This document shows positions 44,524 to 54,016 of a stretch of 64,000 bases of DNA, one piece after another. The stretch covers positions 62,001-126,000 of the forward strand of contig NZ_MTKN01000017.1 in assembly GCF_001975825.1 (NCBI RefSeq). Reading direction: 5' to 3'. The stretch is from [Flexibacter] sp. ATCC 35208 (GTDB lineage: Bacteria; Bacteroidota; Bacteroidia; Chitinophagales; Chitinophagaceae). The notes under the pieces are model-generated. The model worked only from the letters and a program-made list of their open reading frames with translations. It searched no databases and was not told the origin of the DNA. The position numbers were made by a program, and so were the translations under genes. Each line of letters starts with the position of its first letter. Within the stretch, counting starts at the first letter, position 1.

Positions 44524-45819
44524 ATGAAAGCTACCCTTATGAAGCTTAATTTTTCAAGTGGTCTGTTAGCAGTATTGCTGGTTAGCCTGCTAGCCAGCTG
44601 CGGTGGTAGTAAAACCCCCAAAAATGCACAAGGACAGCTGATTGGAGTTAGTCCCAGACCGAAGTATTTCCCTCCTGTACCCTATGGAATGGTGTATGTA
44701 CCGTCAGGTACCTTTCATATGGGCCCCAGCGATGAGGATCTGAACTATGCGTACACTGCTCGTAACAAGTCTATTTCCATTTCCGGCTTCTATATGGATG
44801 CTACGGAAATTACAAATAACGAGTATCGTCAGTTCGTACAATGGGTGACAGACTCTATCGCGCACATTCTGCTTAGCCATGTAAAGAGTGATGGTGGACA
44901 GGATGTGATCGACTGGAAGCAGAAGATCAATTACAAAGATAAAGGCACCATTGATAAGCTGGAGCAAATGACATATGCTCCGGAGGATCGCCTGTACGGT
45001 CGTAAGGAATTCGACGTACATAAACTGGTGTATCATATAGAAACTTTCAACTGGGAGCAGGCAAAGCTGCGTGAGAACGCAAACAAGCCACGTTCTAAGT
45101 TCATTGTAAAGAAAGATGTAGCTGTATATCCTGACACCCTGTGTTGGATCAGAGACTTCTCTTATGCTTACAATGAGCCTATGACGAGAATGTACTTCTG
45201 GCACCCGGCATTTGATAATTATCCGGTAGTAGGCGTGACCTGGCACCAGGCAAACGCATTCGCTGAATGGCGTAGTAAGTTCTGGGAAGACTATCGTATC
45301 TCTAAGAATCTGTTTACTGAAGATAAATTCCAGTTACCTTCCGAGGCACAGTGGGAATATGCTGCACGTGGTGGTAGAGAGCAATCTCCTTATCCATGGG
45401 GTGGTTATTATATCCGCAACAAGAAGGGCTGTCTGCTGGCGAACTTTAAACCAGGTCGTGGTAACTATCCTGAAGATGGTGGTTTCTACACTGTAAGAGC
45501 AGACGCTTATTGGCCTAACGACTACGGACTGTACAACATGTCTGGTAACGTAGCGGAATGGACACAGGATATCTTCTATGAGAATGCCTACTCCTTCACA
45601 TCTGACATGAACCCATACCTCCGTATGGACGTAACGGATGATGCGCCACCAAAAATGAAGCGTAAAGCTGTAAGAGGCGGTAGCTGGAAAGACATCGGAT
45701 ATTTCCTTCAAACAGGTACCCGCTCTTACGAGTATCAGGATAGTGCTAAATCTTACATTGGTTTCCGTTGTACGATTGCATTCCTGAGCCGTTCTAAAAA
45801 TGATTTTGGTCACCATTAA
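44524..45819 (+). CDS. gldK: Gliding motility/T9SS lipoprotein GldK (PorK)
   Basis: A 431-residue lipoprotein: signal with lipobox LLASC (Cys26), then a formylglycine-generating-enzyme-like (SUMF1) domain: YGMVYVPSGTFHMGPSDED, MDATEITNNEYRQFV, PSEAQWEYAARGGR, YNMSGNVAEWTQD and RGGSWKDIGYF. GldK forms the periplasmic ring with GldN beneath the outer membrane in T9SS. First gene of gldKLMN, behind a long leader. Confidence 0.96.
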   Translation: MKATLMKLNFSSGLLAVLLVSLLASCGGSKTPKNAQGQLIGVSPRPKYFPPVPYGMVYVPSGTFHMGPSDEDLNYAYTARNKSISISGFYMDATEITNNEYRQFVQWVTDSIAHILLSHVKSDGGQDVIDWKQKINYKDKGTIDKLEQMTYAPEDRLYGRKEFDVHKLVYHIETFNWEQAKLRENANKPRSKFIVKKDVAVYPDTLCWIRDFSYAYNEPMTRMYFWHPAFDNYPVVGVTWHQANAFAEWRSKFWEDYRISKNLFTEDKFQLPSEAQWEYAARGGREQSPYPWGGYYIRNKKGCLLANFKPGRGNYPEDGGFYTVRADAYWPNDYGLYNMSGNVAEWTQDIFYENAYSFTSDMNPYLRMDVTDDAPPKMKRKAVRGGSWKDIGYFLQTGTRSYEYQDSAKSYIGFRCTIAFLSRSKNDFGHH

Positions 45820-45953
45820 TCTGGCAAGTATTCAATAGTATAATCAGCATTACGGATAGATGGGCAGGACACAGGCACAGATCGAAGCTGTACCGGGATT
45901 TATTCCGGTTGCCTTTGGGACAGGCATGTAGTGTATGTTAAACAACTTAAAAT

Positions 45954-46067
45954 ATGTTCAACATGAGAAACCGTATGATGTACATAGTGAAACCGCAAAT
46001 CATCGATGAGCAACAACTATTCCATAACAACAATTTAACCTTTAACACTTTAACCAGTAAATTTTGA
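45954..46067 (+). other. 37-codon open frame in the gldK-gldL gap
   Basis: MFNMRNRMMYIVKPQIIDEQ starts a 37-residue frame ending 3 bp before the gldL ATG. No recognised similarity or signal. It may be chance, or a short translated leader coupled to gldL. The rest of the 251-bp gap holds only a small ACCGG/CCGGT hairpin around 45889-45908. Confidence 0.15.
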
Positions 46068-46070
46068 CCT

Positions 46071-46829
46071 ATGGCTATGAATCCTACTACATCGAAATGG
46101 CTTAATTTCTTTGTTTGTATCGCGGCATCAGTAGTAATTATCGGAGCGTTGTTCAAACTGCAACACTGGCCAGGCGCGGATATCGCCCTGATCGTTGGTT
46201 TGAGCACTGAGGCATTAATCTTCTTTGTATATGCATTCGTACCAGATAGTGGTGGCGGAGATCACGGCGGCGAAACTCACGTTTCTGTTGTTGCCGGTGG
46301 TAGCCCTGCTCTGGCTGGCCTGGACAAGATGCTGGAAGAAGCTGACATCACTCCTGTATCATTACAACGCCTGAGCGAGAACTTCCAGAAATTAGGTACC
46401 ACCGTCGATAAGATGAGGGACATTAGCGACGTCGTTGCGGCTACAGGCGACTACACCCAGAAAACAAGGGAAGCTGCCAGCGCAATTACAAACGTTGCTC
46501 ACGCTTACACTACAGCAGCATCGGCTGTTGCTTCTTTCAACAGTGCTTCTGAGTCTACCAGAAACTTCCATGAGCAAATGCAGGGTATGACCAAGAATCT
46601 GGCTTCTCTGAATGCTATCTATGAACTGGAACTCCAGGACACTAACAATCACCTGAAAGCAATGAACAATTTCTACGGAAATCTGCTCAAAGTTTCTTCA
46701 GCTATGACCAGCAGCGTAGATGACGCGCGTAAAACTCAGGATCAAATCTCCCAGCTCGCTAAAAATCTGAGCAATCTGAACACCGTTTACGGTAACATGC
46801 TCAGCGCTATGCATGGTGCAGGTAGATAA
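46071..46829 (+). CDS. gldL: Gliding motility/T9SS inner-membrane protein GldL (PorL)
   Basis: A 252-residue protein with two N-terminal membrane helices (about 7-30 and 38-58). KLQHWPGADIALIVGL is the GldL signature, and a Glu at its end (STEALIFF) is part of the proton-path helix. The C-terminal half is a long helical cytoplasmic region rich in Ala/Ser/Asn. GldL and GldM form the proton-driven motor for T9SS and gliding. Confidence 0.95.
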   Translation: MAMNPTTSKWLNFFVCIAASVVIIGALFKLQHWPGADIALIVGLSTEALIFFVYAFVPDSGGGDHGGETHVSVVAGGSPALAGLDKMLEEADITPVSLQRLSENFQKLGTTVDKMRDISDVVAATGDYTQKTREAASAITNVAHAYTTAASAVASFNSASESTRNFHEQMQGMTKNLASLNAIYELELQDTNNHLKAMNNFYGNLLKVSSAMTSSVDDARKTQDQISQLAKNLSNLNTVYGNMLSAMHGAGR

Positions 46830-46886
46830 GGTACGCTTATAGTTTTGGAATTAACAACAGACAATCATTTAATCTGAAAACAAACT

Positions 46887-48422
46887 ATGGCACTACCTAA
46901 AGATCCCAGGCAGAAGATGATCAATATCATGTACTTGGTCTTGACGGCCATGCTTGCATTGAACGTTTCTGCTGAGATATTGAACGCATTTAATATAGTA
47001 AACAACTCAATTATTACATCGAATAAGTCGATTACCGACAAGAATGAAAACACCTACCTCACTTTCGAAGATCAGATGAAATCTGATCCAGGTAAAGTAG
47101 GTCCTCTGAAAACAAAAGCTGAAGAAGTAAAAAAACTGTCTGAGGCAATGTATGTATATCTCGATACGTTAAAGAACACGATCATCAGAGAATCAGGTGG
47201 ACTGGACGAATATGGTGACATCAAATCTAAATCTGACCTGGACGCTCCAACACGCGTCATGGAAAATCGCAAACAAGGACCTGAACTGGAAAAACGTCTG
47301 AAAGAACTGCGTGCGCAGCTGCTGACTTATGTTGATCCTAAGGATACTGCCGCTTTTGCCAAATCCTTACCACTGAAAATAGTTGTAGGTGAGTCTCACG
47401 GCGGCCACGGACCAAAAAAGAAGGACTGGACCAGCTATCACTTTGAAATGGTGCCAACTATCGCAGCTGTTACCATTTTGAGTAAGTTCCAGAACGACGT
47501 TAAAAACTCTGAGTCACTGATCATCGATGATCTGTTGGCCCAGATTAGCAAAAACATCATTCGTTTCGACAAGATCAGACCACTGGTTTCCCTGAATTCC
47601 AAGAATCTGATGGAAGGTCAAACGCTGACAGCTCAGATCGCAGTTGGTGCTTACAGCAGCACTGTGAATCCAGACATCGTGGTGAATGGTCAAAACATTA
47701 CTGCGGTAGACGGTTTGGGTACTTATACTATGCCAGTTTCCGGTATCGGTGAAAAAACTATCTCTGGTACTGTAACGATCAAGAAACCAGATGGCACTGC
47801 TGAGACCCTGCCTTTCAATGAGCCTTATAGCGTAGGAGCTTCTACTACTTCTATCTCTGCTGATAAAATGAACGTACTGTACATTGGTTTATCAAACCCA
47901 ATCTCAGTATCTGCAGGTGGAGTACCAGGTGAAGCAGTTAGCGCTAGCATCTCTGCGGGTTCTATGACGAAGAAAGCTACTGGTGAATATGCCGTAGTTG
48001 TAAGCTCCCCAGGTAAAGCAGTTATCTCTGTAAGTGCTAATATCGATGGTAAACAAAAAACTTTAGGTTCCAAAGAGTTTCGTATCAAATACATCCCTGA
48101 TCCAGTGCTGAAAGTAGGTCTGAGCAAAGGCCCTTCTATGAAAGCTGCTGAGTTCAAAGTACAGGGCGGTCTGCGTGCTGATCTGGAAGACTTCGTATTC
48201 GACGGTGTAAAATACGATGTAGTTAGTTACCGTATCGGTATCCAACCTCGTTCCGGCGATTATGTTGAAGGTGAGGCAAATTCCGCTTACTTCCCTAGCT
48301 CTGTAATGGGTGCTATCCGTAGCCTGAAACCAGGTGACCAGGTTTACTTCGACAACGTTCGTGTAAAGGGTCCGGATGGTAAAGTAAGAGATATGAGCAA
48401 TATCAATTTCAAGATAAACTAA
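46887..48422 (+). CDS. gldM: Gliding motility/T9SS motor protein GldM (PorM)
   Basis: A 511-residue protein with a short cytoplasmic start (MALPKDPRQKMINIMYLVL), one membrane helix (about 12-30) and a long periplasmic region of four beta-rich domains. The N-terminal part is helical (DKNENTYLTFEDQM, KTKAEEVKKLSEAM). It spans the periplasm to the GldK/GldN ring and is driven by GldL. Found 57 bp after gldL. Confidence 0.96.
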   Translation: MALPKDPRQKMINIMYLVLTAMLALNVSAEILNAFNIVNNSIITSNKSITDKNENTYLTFEDQMKSDPGKVGPLKTKAEEVKKLSEAMYVYLDTLKNTIIRESGGLDEYGDIKSKSDLDAPTRVMENRKQGPELEKRLKELRAQLLTYVDPKDTAAFAKSLPLKIVVGESHGGHGPKKKDWTSYHFEMVPTIAAVTILSKFQNDVKNSESLIIDDLLAQISKNIIRFDKIRPLVSLNSKNLMEGQTLTAQIAVGAYSSTVNPDIVVNGQNITAVDGLGTYTMPVSGIGEKTISGTVTIKKPDGTAETLPFNEPYSVGASTTSISADKMNVLYIGLSNPISVSAGGVPGEAVSASISAGSMTKKATGEYAVVVSSPGKAVISVSANIDGKQKTLGSKEFRIKYIPDPVLKVGLSKGPSMKAAEFKVQGGLRADLEDFVFDGVKYDVVSYRIGIQPRSGDYVEGEANSAYFPSSVMGAIRSLKPGDQVYFDNVRVKGPDGKVRDMSNINFKIN

Positions 48423-48432
48423 TATTATTTCT

Positions 48433-49467
48433 ATGCGAGCAGTCATCCTTAACAAAATTGGTTGGTGTTCCCTTATGCTGGTACTCCTGCTGGCATCTCA
48501 GGCTGATGCACAACGTCGGGGAGGTAGTACACGTCGTAAATCGGCGACCCCTGATGCAGCTACCCAAGATGCTAACGTAGTAAATCCTGCTACAGGTAAC
48601 AGCGTTGCGCCGCCACCGCCCCCTCCACCACCCCCAGGAACATCACTGCGCCCGGATGGTTTCGGTATGGCGGTAGATACACCGCGCAAATCACAGCGTA
48701 CCGATGGTATCTCTGAAAAGAACTTCATCAAGGACCGTACGCCTATTGCCTATGATCACATTCGCTCAGATGACGAATTCTGGGAAAAGAGGATCTGGCA
48801 GGTGATAGATACCCGCGAAAAGATGAATCTTCCTTTTCAATATAATGTTGAGGATGAAAATGGTACAAGCCAGCTGTTCATTAATATCCTGCTCGATGCT
48901 ATCAAGAGCAAGCAGGTAGAAGCCTTCAGCGCTATCGATGACAGGTTCACTACCCCTATCGCTTACGGTGAGATCCAGAATAAACTGAGCGGTGAAGAAA
49001 AAACCATCCGTAGTATCGACCCTGTAACAGGTGAAGAGAAGATGGTAACTACCCGTGATGAATTCGATCCTCGTACTGTAGTTCAGTATAAGATCAAAGA
49101 AATCTGGGTATTCGACAAAGAAGCGTCCCAACTGAAAGTTCGTATCCTCGGTATCGCTCCAATGGTATCCCGTATGAACGAAGATGGTTCCTTCCGCGCG
49201 GCTATCCCGCTGTTCTGGGTGTACTATCCTGATATGCGTCCTATCCTGGCTAAATACGATGTATACAACCAGAATAACGATGCGGCTACCATGAGTTGGG
49301 AAGATCTGTTTGAAATGCGTTTCTTCACCAGCTATGTGACCAAAGAAAACAATACTTATAACCGTGAGATTAAAGATTATATCAAAGACGGTACTATGAG
49401 ATTGTTGGAAGGTCAGGCTGTTAAGGATAAGATCTTCAACAAAGAACAGGATATGTGGCAGTATTAA
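48433..49467 (+). CDS. gldN: Gliding motility/T9SS ring protein GldN (PorN)
   Basis: A 344-residue exported protein: signal peptide (about 1-26, ending ADAQ), a basic Arg-rich segment, a Pro9 run (residues 60-68), then the GldN domain (IRSDDEFWEKRIWQVIDTREKMN, WEDLFEMRFFTSYVTKENN). GldN pairs with GldK in the periplasmic ring. It starts 10 bp after gldM and ends the operon, with hairpins right behind it. Confidence 0.95.
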   Translation: MRAVILNKIGWCSLMLVLLLASQADAQRRGGSTRRKSATPDAATQDANVVNPATGNSVAPPPPPPPPPGTSLRPDGFGMAVDTPRKSQRTDGISEKNFIKDRTPIAYDHIRSDDEFWEKRIWQVIDTREKMNLPFQYNVEDENGTSQLFINILLDAIKSKQVEAFSAIDDRFTTPIAYGEIQNKLSGEEKTIRSIDPVTGEEKMVTTRDEFDPRTVVQYKIKEIWVFDKEASQLKVRILGIAPMVSRMNEDGSFRAAIPLFWVYYPDMRPILAKYDVYNQNNDAATMSWEDLFEMRFFTSYVTKENNTYNREIKDYIKDGTMRLLEGQAVKDKIFNKEQDMWQY

Positions 49468-49500
49468 TAGCTGCTCGCAGATAAAGATTAAAAGAAAAAA

Positions 49501-49527
49501 GGGATCGCATTGCGCGATCCCTTTTTT
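49501..49527 (+). terminator. Terminator of the gldKLMN operon
   Basis: GGGATCGC / GCGATCCC arms with a 5-nt loop, followed by TTTTTT. Confidence 0.88.
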
Positions 49528-49533
49528 CTTGCT

Positions 49534-49574
49534 AAAAGAGAGCGGGAATCGATTCGCAATTCCCGCTCTCTTTT
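49534..49574. terminator. Long hairpin serving the convergent uvrC gene
   Basis: Arms AAAAGAGAGCGGGAAT / ATTCCCGCTCTCTTTT, perfect over 16 bp, with A/T-runs at both ends. Confidence 0.82.
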
Positions 49575-49578
49575 AGGT

Positions 49579-51381
49579 TTATGGATGGAAATAAGTGTAA
49601 ATCAATTTCGCTTTCGCCGCCCCTACTTCCTTCACCAGATCATCCTCCGCCAGCAACTTAATCTTTGCCACTGACCTGAACGTTTTCAACAACTGCGTTG
49701 CCGTGTTCTCCCCTATCCCCTTTATTCCTTCCAGCTCATTTTTAAACGTTCCTTTACTTCGCTTATTCCTGTGAAAAGTAATGCCAAATCTATGCACTTC
49801 ATCACGTACTCTTCTTATCAGTTTCAGGCTCTCACTATCATAAGGCAATTTGATACTATCCTTATCGCCCGGAAAGAAAATCTCTTCTTCATTTTTAGCC
49901 AGCCCCACTACCGTCATACTACCCACCAGGTCCAATGCCCTGATACTTTCCATTGCTGACCCTAATTGTCCCTTACCACCATCTATGATCACCAGCTGTG
50001 GTAATGGCTGCTGCTCTGCCAATAAGCGGCTATAACGGCGAAATACGACCTCCTTCATCGAAGCAAAGTCATTGATCCCTTCTACCGTTTTCACATTGAA
50101 ATGACGATAGTCTTTTTTAGACGCTACACCATCTTTGAATACTACACAGGCAGATACCGGATATGCACCCTGAAAGTTCGAGTTATCGAAACACTCAATA
50201 TGCGTGGGTAAATCAACCAGTTCAAGATCTGCCTGCAACTGATACAACACCTTTTTCTTCTCCATATCACTCTTGCCTTCCAGGTGCAGGATCTTTTTAC
50301 GATGCAACTCTTCTTTGAAGTAATTAACATTCTTCTCAGAGAGTTCCAGTAGTTTCTTCTTATCGCCTCCTTTGGGTACAGTGACTATTACATTCTCTTC
50401 CGGATATTCTATTTCAATGGGCACAATGATCTCTCTTGTTACACTCTTGAAAGCATCTCTCAGATAGTTGATCGCATATGCCAACACCTCCTCATTTTCT
50501 TCTTCCAGTTTTTTCTCCAGTGTCACTGTTTTTGTATCCGCAATTGTTCCATTCAACACACGGAGGTAATTCACATATGCATGGTTTCCTTCACTGATGA
50601 TAGAGAAGACATCTACATGGCCCACCTTTGTATTTACAATGGTGGATTTGGATTGATAATCCTGTAGTTTTTCAATCTTCTTTCTCATAATCTCTGCCTT
50701 CTCAAATTCCATGTTCATAGCATGCTCCTGCATCTGTGTGCGAAACAGTTGCAATATTGGAGAGAGGTTGCCTCTCAGTATGTTCTTTACCTGCGACAAG
50801 CCTTCTCTGTAATCGTCTTCTGTCTGCAAGCCTTCGCAAGGACCTTTACAGTTGCCCAGATGATATTCAAGACATACTTTGTATTTACCCTTTGCAATAT
50901 TCTGTGGAGAAAGATTCAGTGTACAGGTACGTAATGGAATGTTGTACCTGATCACTTCCATCAGTTCTTTGACTCTCCACACGGAAGTATAAGGCCCCAG
51001 GTATTCCGATCCATCCTTAATCACATTCCGGGTAAATAACACCCTTGGAAAGGACTCATGTTTGATCACGAGATAAGGATATGTTTTATCGTCCTTGAGG
51101 TTGATATTGAACTTAGGCTGGAACTGTTTAATCAGTGAGTTTTCCAGCAGAAAAGCATCCTGTTCAGAGCCAACGATGGTAAACTCAATATGATGAATAT
51201 GTTCGACCAGTTTCCTGGTCTTAAAGCTATCGTGATTCTTTGCAAAATAAGAGCTCACCCGTTTCCGCAGGCTTTTCGCTTTGCCCACGTACAGGAGCTC
51301 GCCACCTTCATTATAGTATTTATAAATACCGGGTTGAAGGGGAATGGTATGTGATATCTGTGAAAACTCCGCTGCTGTCAT
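49579..51381 (-). CDS. uvrC: Excinuclease ABC subunit C
   Basis: A 600-residue UvrC: N-terminal GIY-YIG nuclease domain (PGIYKYYNEGGELLYVGKAKSLRKR), Cys-rich region with CLEYHLGNCKGPCEG, UvrB-binding UVR motif (about 205-240), RNase H-like endonuclease domain (CFDNSNFQGAYPVSACVVFKDG) and a C-terminal helix-hairpin-helix (LEGIKGIGENTATQLLKTF). It makes both incisions in nucleotide excision repair. Preceded 16 bp upstream by a lipoprotein gene. Confidence 0.96.
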   Translation of the reverse strand: MTAAEFSQISHTIPLQPGIYKYYNEGGELLYVGKAKSLRKRVSSYFAKNHDSFKTRKLVEHIHHIEFTIVGSEQDAFLLENSLIKQFQPKFNINLKDDKTYPYLVIKHESFPRVLFTRNVIKDGSEYLGPYTSVWRVKELMEVIRYNIPLRTCTLNLSPQNIAKGKYKVCLEYHLGNCKGPCEGLQTEDDYREGLSQVKNILRGNLSPILQLFRTQMQEHAMNMEFEKAEIMRKKIEKLQDYQSKSTIVNTKVGHVDVFSIISEGNHAYVNYLRVLNGTIADTKTVTLEKKLEEENEEVLAYAINYLRDAFKSVTREIIVPIEIEYPEENVIVTVPKGGDKKKLLELSEKNVNYFKEELHRKKILHLEGKSDMEKKKVLYQLQADLELVDLPTHIECFDNSNFQGAYPVSACVVFKDGVASKKDYRHFNVKTVEGINDFASMKEVVFRRYSRLLAEQQPLPQLVIIDGGKGQLGSAMESIRALDLVGSMTVVGLAKNEEEIFFPGDKDSIKLPYDSESLKLIRRVRDEVHRFGITFHRNKRSKGTFKNELEGIKGIGENTATQLLKTFRSVAKIKLLAEDDLVKEVGAAKAKLIYTYFHP

Positions 51382-51397
51382 CTGATCAATAAAGTCA

Positions 51398-51964
51398 TTA
51401 AAGGTGCATCATCGCAATCTTAATATCCAGTTCTTTTTCGGGCAGGAAAGCGATATGCTGTCTTGTCGTGATCCGGATATGATGATTGTGCTGATACTCG
51501 AGGTTTTGTTCGTATTCATAAACGAGGTTGCGTACATGTCTGTTCAGTTGTACGGCAGTGATATGTTGTGCATTGTCCAATTCAATAATAATTTCCTGGG
51601 GCAGGGTCGCATCATCTTTTGCCTTGTACATCAGGGAACGCTTGCCGGTGAACTGATCTGCCAGCAAAATGGTATCGTAGGCACCCTGCAAACTTGGTTT
51701 GTGGAGGTCTACATCCATAAATGGTGCGAGCATATTATGTAGTTGCAGGGAATCGGGTGCGGTGATAGTGACACTATCATGCTTTGTATTCAATGAAACT
51801 GTTTTGAATAACCCGGGTTTTTGTAGTTCCAGTCCGTTGAGCTCATCCTGAAAGAAGCCTTTTAGGTCCCTGTATCCGCTGCCAGTTGGAGAAGGGGTGG
51901 AAGAGCCGGTTTTGCAGGATGTAAAGAGTATAGTGCCAGTCAGTAATGTCCAGAAAAATTTCAT
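51398..51964 (-). CDS. Hypothetical lipoprotein
   Basis: A 188-residue protein from the ATG at 51964 (MKFFWTLLTGTILFTSCKTG), with a lipobox at Cys17 and a Ser/Thr/Pro linker. The mature part is beta-rich (KHDSVTITAPDSLQLHNMLAPF, HIRITTRQHIAFLPEKELDIKI). I know no named family for it. It is followed by uvrC after 16 bp and may be co-transcribed. A hairpin pair lies upstream, after gpmI. Confidence 0.75.
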   Translation of the reverse strand: MKFFWTLLTGTILFTSCKTGSSTPSPTGSGYRDLKGFFQDELNGLELQKPGLFKTVSLNTKHDSVTITAPDSLQLHNMLAPFMDVDLHKPSLQGAYDTILLADQFTGKRSLMYKAKDDATLPQEIIIELDNAQHITAVQLNRHVRNLVYEYEQNLEYQHNHHIRITTRQHIAFLPEKELDIKIAMMHL

Positions 51965-52041
51965 GCAGCAAAGGTAGCGAAGTATGAGGAATTGAAAGGA
52001 ACAGCAAACTGAACTGCTGCTAAAGTAAGCGGTAAAAAATA

Positions 52042-52063
52042 ATGCGCCGTAAAGACGGCGCAT
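52042..52063 (-). terminator. Hairpin with minus-strand T-run before the lipoprotein gene
   Basis: 9-bp perfect arms ATGCGCCGT / ACGGCGCAT with an AAAG loop, followed on the minus strand by TATTTTTTA. A second stop signal after gpmI. Confidence 0.65.
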
Positions 52064-52150
52064 CTGATGCATGAGCAAATCTGTCGAGAGCACTAAAAAC
52101 GTAAAACGGTTTACCTACGTGAATAGTTACAGGTAATGGGGAAAAATAAA

Positions 52151-52185
52151 AAGGCCGTTCTGTACTCACAGAACGGCCTTTTTGT
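52151..52185. terminator. Terminator of gpmI
   Basis: 13-bp arms AAGGCCGTTCTGT / ACAGAACGGCCTT with an ACTC loop and T-rich tails in both directions. Confidence 0.87.
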
Positions 52186-52201
52186 ATTGTCAGTGCATCA
52201 A

Positions 52202-53725
52202 TTAAACAAGGACATTACCACTCATTTCCTTAGGGATAGGTAATCCCATCAGGGTCAGGATGGTAGGTGCTACGTCACCCAGTTTACCAGGTTTTACTTC
52301 ACCTTTGAAATCATTGCTGATGATGAAGTAAGGTACAAGATTCAGAGTGTGAGCGGTATTGGGTGTACCGTCGCCGTTTACCATGAAGTCAGCATTTCCG
52401 TGGTCAGCAGTCAGGAACACGGTATAATCGTTCGCCAGCGCAGCTGCAACTACCTTGCTTACGCAGGTATCTACAGTTTCTACTGCTTTGATAGCGGCTT
52501 CCCAGATACCGGTATGCCCCACCATGTCAGCATTAGCGAAATTGAGGGCGATGAAGTCAGCTGATTTCTGGTTGATTTCAGCTACGATGGTATCGGTTAC
52601 TTCGAATGCGCTCATTTCTGGCTGCAGGTCGTAAGTAGCTACTTTAGGAGAAGATACGATCAGACGGCGTTCGCCACTAAATTCTTTTTCGCGGCCACCG
52701 GAGAAGAAGAAAGATACGTGTGGGTATTTTTCAGTTTCTGCAATACGGATCTGGGTACGGCTGTTTTGTTCCAGCACTTCACCCAGGGTATTGGTCAGGT
52801 TATCGTTTTCGAAGATCACGTGCACGCCTTTGTATGTTTTATCATACTCAGTCATGGTGGTGTAGAACAGGTTCAGTGGTTTCATATCGAAATCAGGGAA
52901 AGCCTGTTGAGTGAGCACCTGGGTGATTTCACGACAACGGTCAGTACGGAAGTTGAAGCAGAGAACGGCATCACCGTCCTGGATGGTGGTCACTGGTTTA
53001 CCAGCAGCGTCAGTGATGATCACTGGTTTGATAAATTCGTCAGTTACACCCGCTTCGTAAGAAGCTTTTACAGCTGCCAGTACATCGGTAGCAGGGGTAC
53101 CTGTACCATTTACCAGGGCATCGTAAGCCAGTTTTACGCGTTCCCAGCGTTTATCGCGGTCCATAGCGTAGTAGCGACCTGTGATGCTGGCTACCTGACC
53201 GGTAGTTTGTGCCAGGTGAGGCAGCAGGTCAGAGAAGTAGCCGAGGCCACCTTTAGGATCTGTATCGCGGCCATCGGTGAAGGCGTGGATATATACTTTG
53301 GTCAGGCCTTTTTCCTTCGCGATCTGGGTCAGGGCTTTCAGATGGGTAATATGAGAGTGTACACCACCGTCGCTCACCAGACCAATCAGGTGAAGGGCTT
53401 TATCTTTGTCTTTAGCGTAGTTGAAAGTTTCCTGCAACACAGCGTTAGATGCCAGTTCTCCAGTGCGGACAGCTACATTGATACGCTGGAGTTCCTGGTA
53501 TACAATACGGCCAGCACCAAGGTTCAGGTGACCTACTTCTGAGTTGCCCATTTGTCCGTCCGGTAAGCCTACCTGTTCGCCACAAGTAACGAGCGTACTG
53601 TGTGGGTACTTTGAATAAAGACTGCTCACGAAAGGTGTCTTGGCATTTGCTATTGCGTCAGCGGAAGGAACCTGTCCTTGTCCCCATCCATCCATGATAA
53701 CGAGCATGGCTTTTTTCTTTTCCAT
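52202..53725 (-). CDS. gpmI: 2,3-bisphosphoglycerate-independent phosphoglycerate mutase
   Basis: A 507-residue alkaline-phosphatase-superfamily enzyme: MDGWGQG and the catalytic Ser in GNSEVGHLNLGAGR, substrate contacts in SDGGVHSHITHL, GRDTDP and RTDRCREI, and metal ligands in NFANADMVGHTG and ADHGNADFM. It interconverts 3- and 2-phosphoglycerate using two Mn ions. The ATG at 53725 (MEKKKAMLVI) matches the family start. Confidence 0.96.
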   Translation of the reverse strand: MEKKKAMLVIMDGWGQGQVPSADAIANAKTPFVSSLYSKYPHSTLVTCGEQVGLPDGQMGNSEVGHLNLGAGRIVYQELQRINVAVRTGELASNAVLQETFNYAKDKDKALHLIGLVSDGGVHSHITHLKALTQIAKEKGLTKVYIHAFTDGRDTDPKGGLGYFSDLLPHLAQTTGQVASITGRYYAMDRDKRWERVKLAYDALVNGTGTPATDVLAAVKASYEAGVTDEFIKPVIITDAAGKPVTTIQDGDAVLCFNFRTDRCREITQVLTQQAFPDFDMKPLNLFYTTMTEYDKTYKGVHVIFENDNLTNTLGEVLEQNSRTQIRIAETEKYPHVSFFFSGGREKEFSGERRLIVSSPKVATYDLQPEMSAFEVTDTIVAEINQKSADFIALNFANADMVGHTGIWEAAIKAVETVDTCVSKVVAAALANDYTVFLTADHGNADFMVNGDGTPNTAHTLNLVPYFIISNDFKGEVKPGKLGDVAPTILTLMGLPIPKEMSGNVLV

Positions 53726-53885
53726 ATATCCGGTTGAGATTTTAAAGCAGTAAGGTCGTAAAGTTAACAAGCATACTTCAATTCCACTAGTAATTTGATC
53801 ATTTGGCAGCAAAATTCATATCAGCCCCTTCTGAATTTGGATGTCATAACACGCACTTAAGTTTTAATCTAAATTTATATATTTT

Positions 53886-53893
53886 TAAATTTG
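53886..53893 (+). promoter_or_regulatory. -7 box upstream of the DUF4783 gene
   Basis: TAAATTTG matches TAnnTTTG; it would give a leader of about 115 nt. Little else is seen in the 53726-54016 gap. Confidence 0.4.
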
Positions 53894-54016
53894 CATTAAT
53901 TACCAATTGGATGATACAACGATAATTGTATTTTCCGCGTCAACCCGCAGTTTGGCATAGTTTTAGCCCATTTCACATTGATGATGAAAACTTTACTATC
54001 TACTAAAATACTGGCA

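Noticed and set aside
45954..46067. 37-codon frame before gldL as a T9SS small protein
   Set aside because: No signal, membrane helix or similarity; kept only as a low-confidence feature.
48610..48636. Pro9 run in GldN as a frameshift or sequencing artefact
   Set aside because: The frame is intact on both sides and low-complexity Pro stretches after the signal are tolerated in GldN.
52718..53542. 274-codon plus-strand open frame opposite gpmI
   Set aside because: Antisense shadow of a well-supported enzyme gene; composition is not protein-like.
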